Source: Primula veris (taxonomy: Eukaryota; Streptophyta; Magnoliopsida; Ericales; Primulaceae). From it: a stretch of DNA of 64,000 nucleotides. The position numbers were made by a program, and so were the translations under genes. The stretch covers positions 14,699,197 to 14,763,196 of the forward strand of contig OY821741.1 of the NCBI GenBank assembly GCA_963682055.1. The letters run 5' to 3'. The notes beneath the pieces are model-generated. The model saw nothing but the letters and a program-made list of their open reading frames with translations. It was not told the origin of the DNA and searched no databases. This document shows positions 12,233-25,685 of the stretch, piece by piece. Numbering within the stretch: position 1 is the first letter of the stretch; every line of letters begins with the position of its first letter.

Positions 12233-13417
12233 CTCCACATTAATTTTATACAAGTTAGTTTCAACATGTAAGTCAGTAGTATAGGCTTGATTACCAATTA
12301 ATCTTATATATGGTAATTTTAACAAAACATGAATTTACATGAAACATATCAATTTATTAACCGTATATACATGCAAATGTGTAATTTTATTCACTTATTT
12401 TTAAAAATACATATATGTATGTATGTGAATTTTTATAAACCGGATATTGAAGTTTATAACATATATATAATATTGTATACATGTAATATTCTTATTTATG
12501 ACACCATGAATTTTATTGACTATATAAATATATAAAGCGTGTTTATCATCTAGGTAGATATTTATAGTAAATTCAAAAAATTCACTCAGTTCAAAACACT
12601 TATATTTTTTCAATAAAGTAATTTAGTTCAAACAAGTGAGTCAATGATTAGGCATGTTTTACAACAAATTTTTTAATATAAAATTAGATTTTAAAAATAT
12701 GTTTCAATAACACATTGAAAATCTAGATTTTGAAAAAATTAATTTTTTTAACCTTTCTAGCTTACAACATGCCGTTTAGAAGGTAAATAATATGAATATA
12801 CAAATACCAACAAATTTTTAAAATTAAAAATATAAAAATCAACTTAAGGCCTTCTCTGTTTGAAGCTTTCAAGCCTAGTTTATTTTCTTTGCTTTCTAGT
12901 TTCTACTGCATTTAGTTTGCCAACTTAAAAACTAAGTCCTTCATGATATCTGGTCTGAAAAAGCTAGAATCGTAAAGCTAGCTAGATAAGCCTAAACATC
13001 AGGCTTATTTACTTAAATCGACAAGACTGCAACCAAACAACCTACAAGTATATAGTTAAGTTCGGAGTACTTATTTTTAATATAAAATTAGATTTTAAAA
13101 ATATGTTTCATTAACACATTGAAAATATAGATTTTGAAAAAAATAATTTTTTTAACCTTTCTAGCTTACAACATGCAGTTTAGAAGCTAAATAATATGAA
13201 TATACAAATACCAACAAATTTTTAAAATTAAAAATATAAAAATCAACTTAAAAAAACATGATACCAAATGGTCCTGGTACAAAATGAACAAAAAATAATT
13301 AGCTTTCACCAGCATACAAAAGCTTTTGGCATTATTTATTCCTTTTCCTTTTCCATTTCGGTTTGTCCCTCTCTTTCTCCACCTCGCCGTCAATATATAA
13401 ATATAAAGAGAGTAAAA
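12233..13417. promoter_or_regulatory. AT-rich region upstream of the SUMO protease gene, with a 175-bp direct repeat
   Basis: A stretch of about 175 bases at 12674-12846 recurs at 13078-13253 with few differences. Between the two lies a segment of about 230 bases. The whole block 12622-13290 is absent from the duplicated upstream copy at 16660-16990, so it looks like a later insertion. Just before the start codon, a pyrimidine-rich stretch (about 13335-13390) and TATAAATATAAAG look like a plant 5' leader. No gene was found. Confidence 0.5.
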
Positions 13418-16400
13418 ATGGAAAAAGAAGGTGAGAAAAATAAAAAACCACTAGACTTAAACTGGAAAACTCTCATGCCTAACTCAAAAGACGACGAGGC
13501 TCCGCCGGAGCTCGTCGTATCCGGTGACCGGAAAAGATCTTTGCCGGAGACACCACCGGAGGAGAGTAACAGGGAGTTTGCCGAGATGAGCGACGATTTG
13601 CTCGAGAAAAATATAAAAAGTAATAAAAATCTTTTAGGAAATAGGAAAGGGTTGTTGAAGTTGCCTGATAAAGGAGTGAGAATCGTGAAGAAGCTTATGA
13701 TGCTCGAGGACGAGAGAGAGCGAAGGCGGATTTTTCCAATGGTAATTTTAATTAGTTTTTATTTGATATGTATCTATACATTGTATTGACAGTTAATATT
13801 TTGCATGTTTTTTTTTAGTAGCCAAAATGCTATCTTTAGTGATTATAAGTAACTCAAAACAGTTTGTGTTTTGTTTGATATGTATCTATATATTTTATAG
13901 ATAGTCAGGATTGACATGCTTGTTTAGTAGCCAAAAATGCTATGTTTGATGATTATAAGTAATGTGAACAGTTTGTGTTTTTGAAAAGAGTGGCGGACGC
14001 TATTTAAAGGGTTTTGTTTGATATGTATATATACATGTATAGATAGTCAGGATTTAATGTTTTTTTAGTATCGAAATGCTATGTTTTTTTAGTAGCCAAA
14101 ATGCTATGTTTTTTTTAGTAGCCAAAATGCTATCTTTAGTGATTATAAGAAGATTAAGATGCTCGAGGAGGAGAAAGAGCAAAGGAGGATTTTTCCAAAG
14201 GTATTTTTAAATGGGTTTTATGGGTCTTGTTTGATACGTATCTATAATGGATTTTTTTTAGTAGCCAAAATGGTATTTTTAGTGATTAGAAGTAATGTTT
14301 TATAGGCAATTATGTTTTAACAATGCAAAATGATGTTTTTGAGAATTATGAGTAAAATACATCGGAATGCGAGAAAAAACGTATTTTTGAATGGAAAAAA
14401 TACATCGGAATGAGTAGACAGTTAAGGATGCAGTGTTTGTTTTAGTAGCTAATGCTATCTTTAGGGATAATTATTAGTAATGCAAGCAGTTTGTGTTTTT
14501 GAAAAGAGCGGGGGAGGTTTTTTTTTCCCTGTGGTAATTTTAAAAGGGTTTTATGGGTTTTGCTTGATATGTATTTATGCATTGTATAGACAGTCAGGAC
14601 TAAGGATTGAATGTTTTTTTTAGTAGCTAAACTGATATCTTTTTTAGTTTTTATAAGTAATGCAAACAGTTTGTGTTTTTGAATGTTACTTTTGGTAGCC
14701 GAAATGCTATCTTTAGTCATACATACATGTATGTATAGTATATACATTGTATAGTAGCCAAAATGCTATCTTTAGTGATCATAAGTAATGCAAACAATTT
14801 CTGTTTTTAAAAAAGAGCGATGTCGGCTTAAAAGGGTTTTATGGGTTTTGTTTGATATGTATCTATACATTGTATATGGACACTCTGAATTGAGTGTTTT
14901 CTTCGTAGCCAAAATGCTAGTTTTAATGAATTTTATTAGCCAAAATGCTGCCTTTGATGATTATATAAGAGCGCGATTTGCTCGAGAAAAGTATAAATAG
15001 AAAGAAGGGTATTTTAGCGAATAGAGTCATGATGAAGTTGAAGGATAATGGGGAGAAAGTGGTGAAGAAGATTAAGATGCTCGAGGAGGAGAAGGAGCGG
15101 AGGAGGCTTTTTCCTGTGGTAATTAAAATTGGTAGTTTTGTTTGATATGTATGTATACATTGTATAGACAGTCGAGATTGAGTGTTTTCTTAGTAGCCAA
15201 AATTATATTTTTAGTATTTGTGTTTTCGAAAAAATGGGGGAGGGGACGAGGCTTTTTTCCCTGTGGTAATTTTAAAAGGGTATTCTGTGTTTTGTTTGAT
15301 ATGTATCTATACATTGTAGAGAGAGTCACGTTTGGATCACTTTTTAGTAGCTAAAATGCTATGTTTTTTTGGGTAGCCAATATGCTATCTTTAGTGATTA
15401 TAGGTAATGCAAACTATTTGTGTTTTTCAAAAGAGCGGCGGTTGCTTTTCCCTGTGGTAATGAAAATGGGTATTCTGTGTTTTGTTTGATATGTATACAT
15501 TGTATAGACAGTCAGGATTGAATACTTTCTTAGTAGCCAAAATGCTTTTTATCAATGATTATAGGAAATGCAAACAATTTGTGCTTTTGATGAAACCCTG
15601 TGGCAATCTCAAAAGGGTTTTATGGGTTTTGTTTGATACGTATGTATACATTGTATAGACAGTTACTCAGTTAGTATGCTCTTACAATGCAAAATGCTGT
15701 ATTTTAAAATTAAAAGTATAAATAGAAACAAGAATATATTAGCAAGTAGGTTGAAGTTGCCGGATAAAGGGGAGAAAGTGGTGAAGAGGATTAAGATGCT
15801 CGAGGACGAGAGAGAGAGCAGAGCCTTTTTTCAATGGTAATTATAAATGGGTTTTATGTGTTTTGTTTGATATGTATCTATACATTGTATAGACAGTTAG
15901 GATTGAATGTTTTTTTTTGGTGGCAATGCTATCCTTAGTTATTAGAAGTAATGTATTATAGGCAGTTATTTTTTAACTATGCAATATGCTGTATTTTAGT
16001 TTTATGAGTAAAATGCATTCGAATGCGAGGGGCGGGATATATATGGCGGTGATAATTTATAAGGGTTTGATTTGATATGTATCTATCAATGTATAGAGTC
16101 TAGACAGTCAGGATTAAATGTGTTTTTAGTAGTCTAATGCTATCTTTAGAGATTGTAAGTAATGCAACCAATTTATGCTTTTGAAGAAAGCCCTATGGTA
16201 ATGATAAATGGGTTTTGTTTGATATGTATTTATACATGTAAAGACAGTCAGGACTGGATTTTTTTTGGGTAACCAAAATGCTGTCTTTAGTGATTATAGG
16301 TAATGCAAACAATTTGTGATTATAAAAGGAGTGGAGGAGGCTATTAAAAGGGTTTTGGTTGATATGCATTTATACATGTATACACAGTAAAGATTTGCTC

Positions 16401-16855
16401 GAGAAAAGTATAAATAGAAACAAGAATATATCAGCAACTATGAAAAGTTGCCGGATAATGGGGAGAGAGTGGGGAAAAATATTAAGATGTTAAGGACGAG
16501 AGAGATCGGCGGAGGCTTTTAATATCATTTAAAAATTAACGAAATGTTCATGATTTTGCAATTTAATATCATTTATTGCGATACGGAGGAAATTTTCTTG
16601 AGATATGACAATACAATTGACTAGATACAGAATTTATTTTTATTAACATCAGTTGATACTTGAAAGCATGAATTTTATAGGCGTGTTACCATGTATCATA
16701 CAAATTTATAGGTATTCAAAAGATTTCACTCATTTGAAAACACTTAATAACTATTTCCAATAAAGTACAAATAAATGGCTTAATCAAAAACACAAAATAT
16801 AATTAGCCTTCACTAGCATACACAAAACCTTTAGAATTATTCATCCCTTTTCCAT

Positions 16856-16911
<56 letters not shown>

Positions 16912-19900
16912 CACCTCGCCGACAATCTATATATATATATATATTTATTAGTATATATATATATATATAGACAGATATGTAGAGTAAAAATGGAGAAAGA
17001 TGGTGAAAAAAATAAAAAACCATTAGACATAAACTGGAACACTCTCATGCGGAGTCTAAAGACGACCACCCTTCGCCAGAGCTCGTCGTCACGGCTGGTG
17101 ACCGGAAAAGGTTGCCGGCGCCGGAGAGGAGCAGTGAGTTTGTTGGGATGAGCGACGATATGCTCGATAAAATAATAAATAGAAACAAGGGTATTTTAGC
17201 AAATAGAGTGGTAATGAAGTTGAAGGATAATGGGGAGAAAGTAGTGAAGAGGAGTAAGATGCTCGAGGAGGAGAGAGAGAGAGGCGGAGCCTTTTTCCTG
17301 TGGTAATTATAAATGGGTTTTGCTTGAATATTTTTTTTGGTAGCCAAAATGCTATCTTTAGTGATTAGAAGTAATGTTTTATAGGCAGTTATGTTTTTAC
17401 AAAATGCTGTATTTGAAAGTTAAGACTAAAATACATCCAAATGCGAGGGGAGAGATATATTTGGCAGTAATATATATATATATATAATTATGCGTAAAAT
17501 TATGTTTGCTGGGTTTTGTTTGATATGTATGGATTGAATGTTTTCTTTAGTAGCTAAAATGCTATGTTTTTTTAGTAGCCAAAATTCTATCTTCAGTGAT
17601 TATAAGTAATGTAAACACTTTTGGTTATTGAAAAAAGCGGCGGAAGCTTTTTCCCCTGGGGTATTTTTGAAAGGGTTTTCTTGGTTTTGGTTTGATATGC
17701 ATCTATATATTGTATAGACAGTCAGGATTAGATTCAAAATGCTATATTTAGTGATTAGAAGTAATGCAAACTACTCGTGCTTTTGAAGGAAGCTCTGTGG
17801 CAATTTGCGAAGGGTTTAATGGGGTTTTTATGATATGTTTTTTTTTTGTAGTAAAAATGTTATCTGTAGTGATTATAAGTAATGCAAACAGTTTGTGTTT
17901 ATCAAAAGAGCGGCCGGAGAGGAGTGACTTTGCTGGGATGAGCGACGATTTGCTTGAGAAAAATATTAGAAGTACTACAAATATTTTAGCAAGTATGAAG
18001 TTGAAGTTGAAGTTGAAGTATAATGGGGAGAAAGAGGTGAAGAGGATTAAGATGCTCGAGGAGGAGAAGGAGCGGCGGAGGCTTTTTCCAGTGGTAATGA
18101 TAAATGGGTTTTATCATTTGTGGGTTTTGTTTGATATGTATCTATATATTGTATAGACAGTCAGGATTGGATGTTTTTTAGTAGCCAAAATGCTGTCTTT
18201 GATGATTATAAGTAATGCAAATAATGTGTTTTTGTAAAGAGCTGCGGAGGTTACTCCCTGTGGGAATTTCAGATGGGTTTTCTGGTTGTTTAATGTGCAT
18301 GTATAGTTTTCTTTCTTCAAGGCAAAATACTATATATGAAAATTATAGGCAAAAACTTGATTTCCGCCGTGTTTTGTCATTATTCCACTAGGAGGAGAAA
18401 GAGCCCGGACGCTATTCCCCTGTGATAATATTAAATAGGTTTTGTGGGTTTTGTTAGATATTTATGTAATGCATGTATAGACAGTCAGGATTGAGTTTCT
18501 TTTTAATTGCCAAGATGCTATTTTTGATAATTATAAGTAATGCAAACAATTTAATTTTTGAAAAAAGCAGCAGCCGTATGCATACATGTATAGACAGTCA
18601 GTATTGACTTTCATTTTATAGCCAAAATGCTTTTTCTTTTTGACTATTATAAGTTATGCTAAAAAAATGCGGTTATGTATAGAGGACGATAAAGAGTGGG
18701 TGCTAATTTCAAAAGGGTTTCCTTTTTTTGCAATGTGCCGGGGCATAGCCTGTATGCCGGCTTTACCTAGTTTCTGCATTGTAAAATGGGAGGAAATAGT
18801 TGGGGCAAAAGAGCCTATACATTTTGACAAAATTTGGCAAAACTGTTTTCTTATGTGCCTTGCATACTGACTATTGTTAAGTCGCTCGAGAGTGAGAAAG
18901 ATTGGTGAACGTTATTCCCGGTGGTAATTTCATTGGAGTTTTCAGGATTTAGTTTGATTTGTATGTATTTCGATAGAGTGAAAAAGATAGGGAGGGGTCC
19001 ATTGTTTCACCAATTAACCTTTCCCTGTACATGTGTATACAACTTTAGGCAGAGATACTAGCTCTGAGTTTCTCTAGCTTAGAACTTCTAGCTTTTCCTG
19101 GAAGGAAACTCATCATCATCAAACTATGCCTCTTTCTGGAAGGAAACTTAAAGACTGTTAATAAGCTGAATCTAAAAGCTGCCATAAAAAAAAACTCTAG
19201 TTTTTCATAAGGATGTAATCCATGCCGCATTTCATTTTGAATATAGAGGTGTGATTGCATCCTTTTAGAATAAACCTTGTGAAAGGCATTTTCTTTGTAA
19301 TACTTTGCAAAAGGTTTTTTTTAGCCAGAGGAAAGAAAACAATGGAAACCACAACTATGTATCAGCAACTATTCAAACAACGTGACATGATGTAAAATTA
19401 AATTTATGAACTGTTTAAAAACGTAAAAATTTAGTGAAATTAATGCTGGATAGATACCTTTATCACTAAAACGAACTTTAAGTTACTCTTTGTAAAGTTA
19501 TTGGCTTCCGGATATTTATTCCTTTTATGATGTTTAAATTTTTATGGGCACTTGCCCTTTTTATTAAGCACGTACAAGTTCCTAATATGTCACTCTGGAT
19601 AGGATGTTGATGGACCGGAGAAGATGTCTCAATCAAAGAGACAAAATGTTACAAGTAAGGTTCTGATTTTGTATTTTGCTTCCACCAGCTTGTTGAATGC
19701 AACTCTAGTTATCATCTTTTGGCAAAACCTTAAACAAATTTGGCAGCTGGCTAGTCAATCTAGTAGGAACGAAATAGTTTACATCATTTCAATGTACTTG
19801 TTGATCATCAATATGCGTGAAGAAATGTATGTAGAAGTCAGATCTTTTTCGACTCTATGCATGCATGTGATAGAATTGGTTCTAACATTATTAGTATGAG

Positions 19901-20161
19901 TATTGATCTTAGACGGTTGTTTATAGTTGATAAAATATAATATTATGGTAACTACTTGTCACAGTATCTGCAGTGTAGCACTAAAGGAACAAATTGAATT
20001 GTTGCTCTATTACTCATACACATTATTTGCTGGATACTTCTTCTAGTTGATTTAGGCCATTACTATATGAACACTATTTTACCTTAGTTTTATTTAGGTT
20101 GATGTATAACAGAATTTGAAGGTTCATTTCCAGAAAAGACAGAAGAAGAAGAACAAAGTGT

Positions 20162-20200
<39 letters not shown>

Positions 20201-23200
20201 CAGAGATGCTTTCCTTTATATATACTTTTTAGCTTGTTTAGTTATGTATGGATGTAATCATTCGGATTGATTCTATTATTCTAATTTGAAAGATGCAACT
20301 TTTAAATGTCTAAGGGTGATATAACTTTTAGGGTCTGGAGAGATACTAACTTAGAAGTGAAAGTGTTTAGTCACCCTTGAATAGGCATTTTCCATGATTG
20401 TAAAACTCATAATCTGATTAATGAATTAATATACAGATTTGTGAAATTGATTTCGTTGCTCTCTTTTTTCTTCTCTGACCTCTCTCTCCCCCTCTCTCAT
20501 TTCTCATACTCTAGGTGCTTCGGGCGACTCTACGGGAACAATGTTTTCATCCTTAAAACCTACCCAGTCACAGTCAAGATTCGGGGCATTTTTCAACAAG
20601 AAGCTTGAGGAAAATGTATGGCGAATTTGCTAAATTTCGGAACTAATATGGTTGTTTTAAATTTTAACCCTTTTGAATAGTCAATATAATGCTTTGAGTT
20701 TATGAAATTCTATAGCGGACAGAAAGCAGACAAGTAAATGCGTTTGAAGAGGAACTTGGACATATTGGTTATGGGGGAAACAGGAATGCAAGATCATATA
20801 ATTATAAACAAAATTCGACAAAAGGACAGCAAAATCATATGATGTCTCTAAAACAATCACCTCTTCAGCGCCCAACTAAGCTGTCTGTTGATGCTAAACA
20901 GCGTGATAGATCTAATGGTGATCAAAATCGACACTGCTCCAATCCTTTCTTTCGGAAGTTAAAAAATACTACACCTGCCCCTATCTCGAATGAGTATTTA
21001 TTCTCTCCCTCACTCTCTCTGCATCTCTATCTCAAAGTGTAGATTTGTGCTGCTATTCAGTTTTTCTCCGTTTACTTATGTTCCTAATTTAGATAACTTG
21101 ATACCAGCTTATATAACTTAAAGTTTCTTATCTAGTTGATATCTTTTGACCTGGGTGCTGTATCTGCTTTGAAATTGTAAGCTTTAAGAAGATTCGATTT
21201 CAAAACTTGCTATTTAGCTGAAAGTACTTTTGGAAAGGAAAAAAAAAATCTCACATCTCATCAGGTGGTTGTGAGATGAAAAACAAAAAGGTTATAATCT
21301 ACTTTATATTTTTCTTGCCCTTTTTAAGCGCTATGTTCTTTAAGACTTAACATCCTGTTTGCTGAATTTCTAATATTGCATCTCTATCTCTTTAATCATT
21401 GTCGCTTGACTAGAACGGTTGGCAGTGACCAAGTTTTTGTTCTATTTTCAAATTTTCTTCTTTTCTTTTGCTAGGAAAAGGTCTTCTCCACCCCTTTTAT
21501 CAAAAGCTTTGAGGCCACAGAAAGTAAGTTCTCGTTCTTCTTATACCCATCTTTTCTTTCTCTTTTTATAATTACTTCTTCGGTTCTTCCACCACCAGTT
21601 ATTGCAAAATGAGAAACAAGATATCTAGATTACATGTCACCATTAACCTTTTTTGTTCTTAATACTTCGTGGCAAAAGTACAATTCACCATTAAAGATTA
21701 CATGTCACCACTTGCAAGCACCCACATCTTCCCTGTGAAGTTCCTCAATTTTTGTAGCAAAAGTAAAAAGTTTAAACTTAGCATTTACACTTTATCAGCT
21801 TCTTTATCAACTTCCTTATTTCTGTTTAATTTTACTTTTTTTCCCCTTTCCCCGATCCTTTTGACCACTAACTTGTTTTACACATAGAATCATTTCAGTT
21901 TCTGTGCTAAACAATGTCTAATTTTAGGGAACCATTTTCGTTTCCATTCCGAGGAACCATTTTATAGTTATGTACTTTTAAGATCGGAGAGTGAAGCTGA
22001 TGGAATGGTTTATTTTGACCAAAATGTATCAAGATCTTAAGTTGTGGTAAAAGTGGGTGCTCATTTGTTTGCTATGGGAACATTTGTGACCAGCACATGT
22101 TAACCAAGTATCTGAAATATGGAATCTGTTACTAAGCAGGGATTGGATTTTGTTTTGTTGGACGAGGACGAGGACGAGGACGAGCCTGAAACCGACCTGG
22201 TAGAATGTATAGAGAAACCAGAGGAAATTGATGAAGAGCTTAATGAAGAGCTCAATGAAGAGTAATAGTACTAACATCTTCAGTTATGCCCTCTTTTAAG
22301 TTTCATGAACAACATAGTGGAGAATTTAATTTAACTTCGTTTTTTATCTTTGTTTTTCTCTCCAGAATGAAGAACTGTAATATCTACTACCCTTCTAGGT
22401 ATGTTAATCTTTAAGCATCATGTAGAAAATGATTTACCTTAATGTCCATACTCGACGTTGAATATGCTTTCAAACATATATTTTGATTTTAAAAAAATTG
22501 GTCCAGGGATGATCCTGAATCATTAGTAATTAACTACGCAGACATGAAGTGTCTTGCTCCACAAGCCTTTTTAGCATCGACTATTATGAACTTCTACATC
22601 CGGTAAGATGATACACTATTTTGTCTTTTAATCTCATACGATGATTTTCTCCCCAGAAGGGTTTTAGTTTTTCAATTCTTCTTCCCTTTTGCTACTGAAA
22701 TTTGAAGTTATCCTCTGTTGGCTGCTTTATCTTGATCAGTCATCTGCAGCAGCCAAGATTAGCAACAGAAAGAGGAGGCAATGATTATCACTTTTTCAAC
22801 ACATACTTTTACAAGAAACTAACAGAGGCAGTTTCAAAGGTGGTCTTTCTTTTGTTTAAGCTCTTTGGAACTTTTTTATGCATGCACTTTACCCAGAAGC
22901 CATTTTTTCTGTATATACTAGTCGTTGTTGTTTAGTGCATGACCAACTTGTATAGTCATTCCTCAAAAACTGGGAAGTTCTTACAAGGACCATTTACTTA
23001 GTGTTCAGTGTTTGTTGCAAACTTAGGCCAATATAAACAGGTGGCTCTTGGCGCTTAAGCTCAAGCCTTTTTCCTTTTATACTAAACTAGTTTGCAGTAT
23101 ATTTATGTCCATCACAGTATCATGAAACCTTTTAGGATAAGGTTGCCTTATTTAAAAAATTTATTCTAGATTTGATTCATGTACTCCATTCATTTTCTTG

Positions 23201-25685
23201 AGTCGTTCTGTTGCATTTATTACTCTCCTTCCCAGAGATTTATAACACTACAAACCTCTTATATTTTTATTTGGAAGTTAAATTTCTTTCATCTTTCACA
23301 TTATATTTTAGAAAATGAATCAAGTAGGGGTCAAATTTGGGTTTTCACACAAAAGCTATGTGATGATTACGTTTTCTTAAAACATTCTGGTCCCCGTTAA
23401 GTCTCAATATTATGAAACGGACGAAGTAATATTTTTTCCCTGGAGAAAGCAAAGTGCAGTCGTAATTTCAAGTATCGTGGTTCTGTCTGTTGAAAAAATA
23501 GAAATGGAATTAAATCATTGAACGGTTACAGCAAGGTAACTCGTAGTGACACCTTTAACCATGTCATTCAAATTCATCATTGATTTAATTACTTGTGCTT
23601 TTCTCATTTTCAACATCTAATGTCTTGCTTTTTCACAGTTTACATCTTATGTACGAGTTGAACTTTTCTTGGCAGAATGATAGTGGAAGTTTTCTCAAGT
23701 TCAGAAGGTGGTGGAAAGGTGTAGATATATTTCAAAAAGCCTATATACTTCTCCCAATTCATGAAAGGTAAGTTGTTCGAGTGTACTTCCGAGTTTATAT
23801 GCAAATAATGCTCTATTTTATGTTTTTGAGCCCGTTCTTTCAGGTTTTAATGACTTCATTTGAAAGTTATTAAAATTTGAATAAGGTAGTTATTAATCTA
23901 CCAGTGCTTGCTTAGGGCAATTTTCCATGTTTCATAATATCAACAGAAACTAAGGCATAATTTTCAGAGTGATTTGCAGCTGGTATGCCAACTACTATGC
24001 TTGTTGGTGAAAGCTGTAGCTTCCTTGTGTAACCAATGTGGGATACATTGTAGCCAAAGTTTTTGTGTGGCTATGACAGATGTTGCACTTTCTTTTGGCT
24101 CTTTTCTATACTGTGGTTATTGTGATGCATTTAATCCTTCATCTTATAATGCAGTGTTCATTGGAGCTTGGTTATTATTTGCATCCGAGACATGGAAGAG
24201 GACTCAGGACCTGTCATACTTCACTTGGACTCGCTTGAACTTCATAACAGTCGTTCAATTTTTGACAATGTTAAAAGGTGATACGGAGTAAAAAACATTT
24301 CCTTTTGCAGTGCTTGATTGATCCTTTCTATGTAGAGCTCGAGTTATTGGTTTGAGATACTCAATCGCTGGGATACTGCAAATTTGTAATTTTGTATACC
24401 TACTTTTCCTTTTCTGCATAAGCAACCTTTTAACTACTAGAAATTTGACTTCCAAAATGAGTACCGCTTAAAGGATTTGAGATAAGCAGTTTGTTTTCCT
24501 TTCTTACAAATTTGAGGTAAACACCGGCAATTTATTGAGCACTTCGTACTGATAGATTTGATATGCTAGCATATGCCTTAATGCATCATCTGTTTTCGAT
24601 TTGTGTGTAGCAGACTACAATAAATAGCGATTAGTACACTAACATTACTTATATTGGTGATTTAGTACACTTGGTGCACCCAATTGAAATAAAAACCTAG
24701 GCTGGGGTGTGAACTGATAAAATCAAATAGTGTTTACACTATTCTATCGTATTTTTATCCTATCCTATTTTCTCCTATTTTAGTCCCCAAACTAAGATTT
24801 TCGTTGACATGGTGTACAAAATCGAGGAGAAAATGCCAGGGTATTAATTACTGGCTTTAAAGGTCGGTTTTGTATTGGAACAAATATTGGTCTAAAAAAA
24901 TTGTAATCAACCCTGTCAATTTTCACTTGTATCTTCTTCAGTAAACTGATCACAATTATCCTCTGCAGCTTTTTAAGAGAAGAGTGGAAGCATTTGAATG
25001 AAAGAGAAGCTCTTCGTGATCTTCCGATTGAGGAAAAAAGAATAGAGGTATTATATTCTTGCTTTTACAGTCTGATAATTTTTAATTGTCCACACTCCAC
25101 TCCTTTGCCCAATTATTTGCTCCATTTACAGAAATGTTTCGGTTGTATATCTGGTTTGACAAGACAATAGTTTTCCGAAACAAAACCATGAATTTTATTT
25201 TCAGATTTAATTCCTCCAGATTCTTATTTTCTGTTTCCTTTATTCATGGACTCCAAATTTCTTAACTAGGTTCCGCAACAGAGGAATGATTACGATTGTG
25301 GTCTCTTTGTTCTTTACTTTATTGAACGATTCATTCTCGAAGCACCCCAAAGACTGAAAAGAAATGACTTGGCAATGGTATTGAAATTTCTTTCCTTTAT
25401 TATACACATTGTAAACCAAAATCAAATATCTTCCTACTTTATTAACTGCGGTATTTATATTTGCAATTTCAGTTTGGTAAGAATTGGTTCAAACATGAAG
25501 ATGCTTCCAGTTTGAGACGAAAAATTAAGAAACAATTAATCGAAGAGTTCAAGAAAGCAAGACAAGACAATTGTGTTCCAGCCGAGTCTACTACAAAGGC
25601 TGCTCCAGAACAAAAGTTGGAGCAATCTATGGACATTACGAAGTTTATTTTGGTGGAGGCGGACCAGTTTTCTAACGATTATTAA
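13418..25685 (+). CDS. OTS/ULP1c-d-type SUMO protease, 14 exons, 589 residues
   Basis: This cysteine protease (C48/ULP1 family) is expected to remove SUMO from nuclear proteins; its plant relatives OTS1/OTS2 act in salt and hormone responses. Exons by GT-AG junctions: 13418-13741, 19603-19654, 20515-20615, 20716-20993, 21475-21523, 22140-22261, 22366-22398, 22507-22602, 22740-22839, 23676-23767, 24155-24277, 24969-25047, 25270-25377, 25473-25685. They sum to 1770 bases and keep one frame throughout. The N-terminus is charged and acidic or basic by turns; an acidic run lies in exon 6. The catalytic domain covers about residues 290-550, with His418 (VHWSLVI), Asp441 (LHLDSL), Gln487 and Cys493 (NDYDCGLF). 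The length fits the Arabidopsis proteins (about 570-585). Intron 1 is unusually long and filled with exon-1 repeats. Expression and exon 1-2 joining are inferred. OTS1 versus OTS2 cannot be decided. Confidence 0.93.
14148..14201 (+). pseudogene. Exon-1 tail copy, about 18 codons
   Basis: It matches the last part of exon 1 (KMLEEEKEQRRIFPK) and keeps the donor GTATTT. It is a short partial copy inside the intron-1 array. Confidence 0.7.
14975..15118 (+). pseudogene. Exon-1 copy with open reading frame, about 48 codons
   Basis: This copy matches the second half of exon 1 from DLLEK through ERRRLFPV. It is open throughout and ends in a consensus-like donor (TGTG|GTAATT). With a suitable upstream acceptor it could act as a cassette exon. 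No transcript evidence is available here. Confidence 0.65.
15711..15836 (+). pseudogene. Exon-1 tail copy, frame disturbed near its end
   Basis: It resembles the copy at 14975 (KLPDKGEKVVKRIKMLEDE), but the run of GAGAGAGAG near 15815 has changed length and the final residues are out of frame. A GTAATT donor is kept. Confidence 0.6.
16389..16520 (+). pseudogene. Exon-1 tail copy, broken
   Basis: The region from GATTTGCTCGAGAAAAG to GGCGGAGGCTTTT is recognisable, but several small indels break the frame and the donor site is missing. It is the last copy before the larger duplication that includes the gene's upstream region. Confidence 0.6.
16660..17302 (+). pseudogene. Second copy of upstream region plus full exon 1, frameshifted
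   Basis: The start codon at 16990 and the next 15 residues (MEKDGEKNKKPLDINWN) match exon 1. A one-base loss near 17050 throws the rest out of frame, and a GAGAGAG length change near 17275 disturbs the end. Upstream, 16660-16985 matches the sequence before the true gene, including the stretch with AATTAGC..TCACTAGCATAC and the pyrimidine-rich leader, here grown to a (CT)n run at 16859-16905 and an (AT)n run. It may retain promoter activity, but it cannot encode the normal N-terminus. Confidence 0.75.
16859..16905. repeat. (CT)n microsatellite
   Basis: More than twenty CT dinucleotides run without interruption in the leader of the duplicated exon 1. The shorter equivalent in the functional copy is at about 13368-13382. 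Confidence 0.95.
17911..18093 (+). pseudogene. Exon-1 copy with open reading frame, about 61 codons
   Basis: The copy runs from RPERSDFAGMSDDLLEK to ERRRLFPV and is open. A KLKLKLK stretch shows a local triplet expansion. It ends with GTAATG as donor. It is the longest open partial copy and a candidate alternative exon of the SUMO protease gene. Confidence 0.65.
20165..20197. repeat. (CA)n microsatellite in intron 2
   Basis: A run of about sixteen CA dinucleotides lies in intron 2 of the SUMO protease gene. Confidence 0.95.

Larger units (their letters stand above)
13742..18930 (+). repeat. Tandem array of exon-1 tails and intron repeats inside intron 1
   Basis: At least fifteen imperfect units carry the stretches TTTGTTTGATATGTATCTAT, ATACATTGTATAGACAGTCA and AGTAGCCAAAATGCTATCTT. 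Many units also contain the last bases of exon 1 with its donor, GCGGAGGCTTTTTCCC.GTGGTAAT. Basic spacing is about 130-300 bases. Longer units include 50-60 codons of the exon. The array appears to have grown by repeated unequal exchange around the exon-1/intron-1 junction. Confidence 0.85.

Noticed and set aside
16803..17069. Minus-strand ORFs with Arg-Glu repeats
   Set aside because: They are translations of the (CT)n microsatellite and neighbouring AT run.
23974..24291. 105-codon ORF on the plus strand
   Set aside because: It crosses an intron-exon boundary of the SUMO protease gene in the wrong frame.
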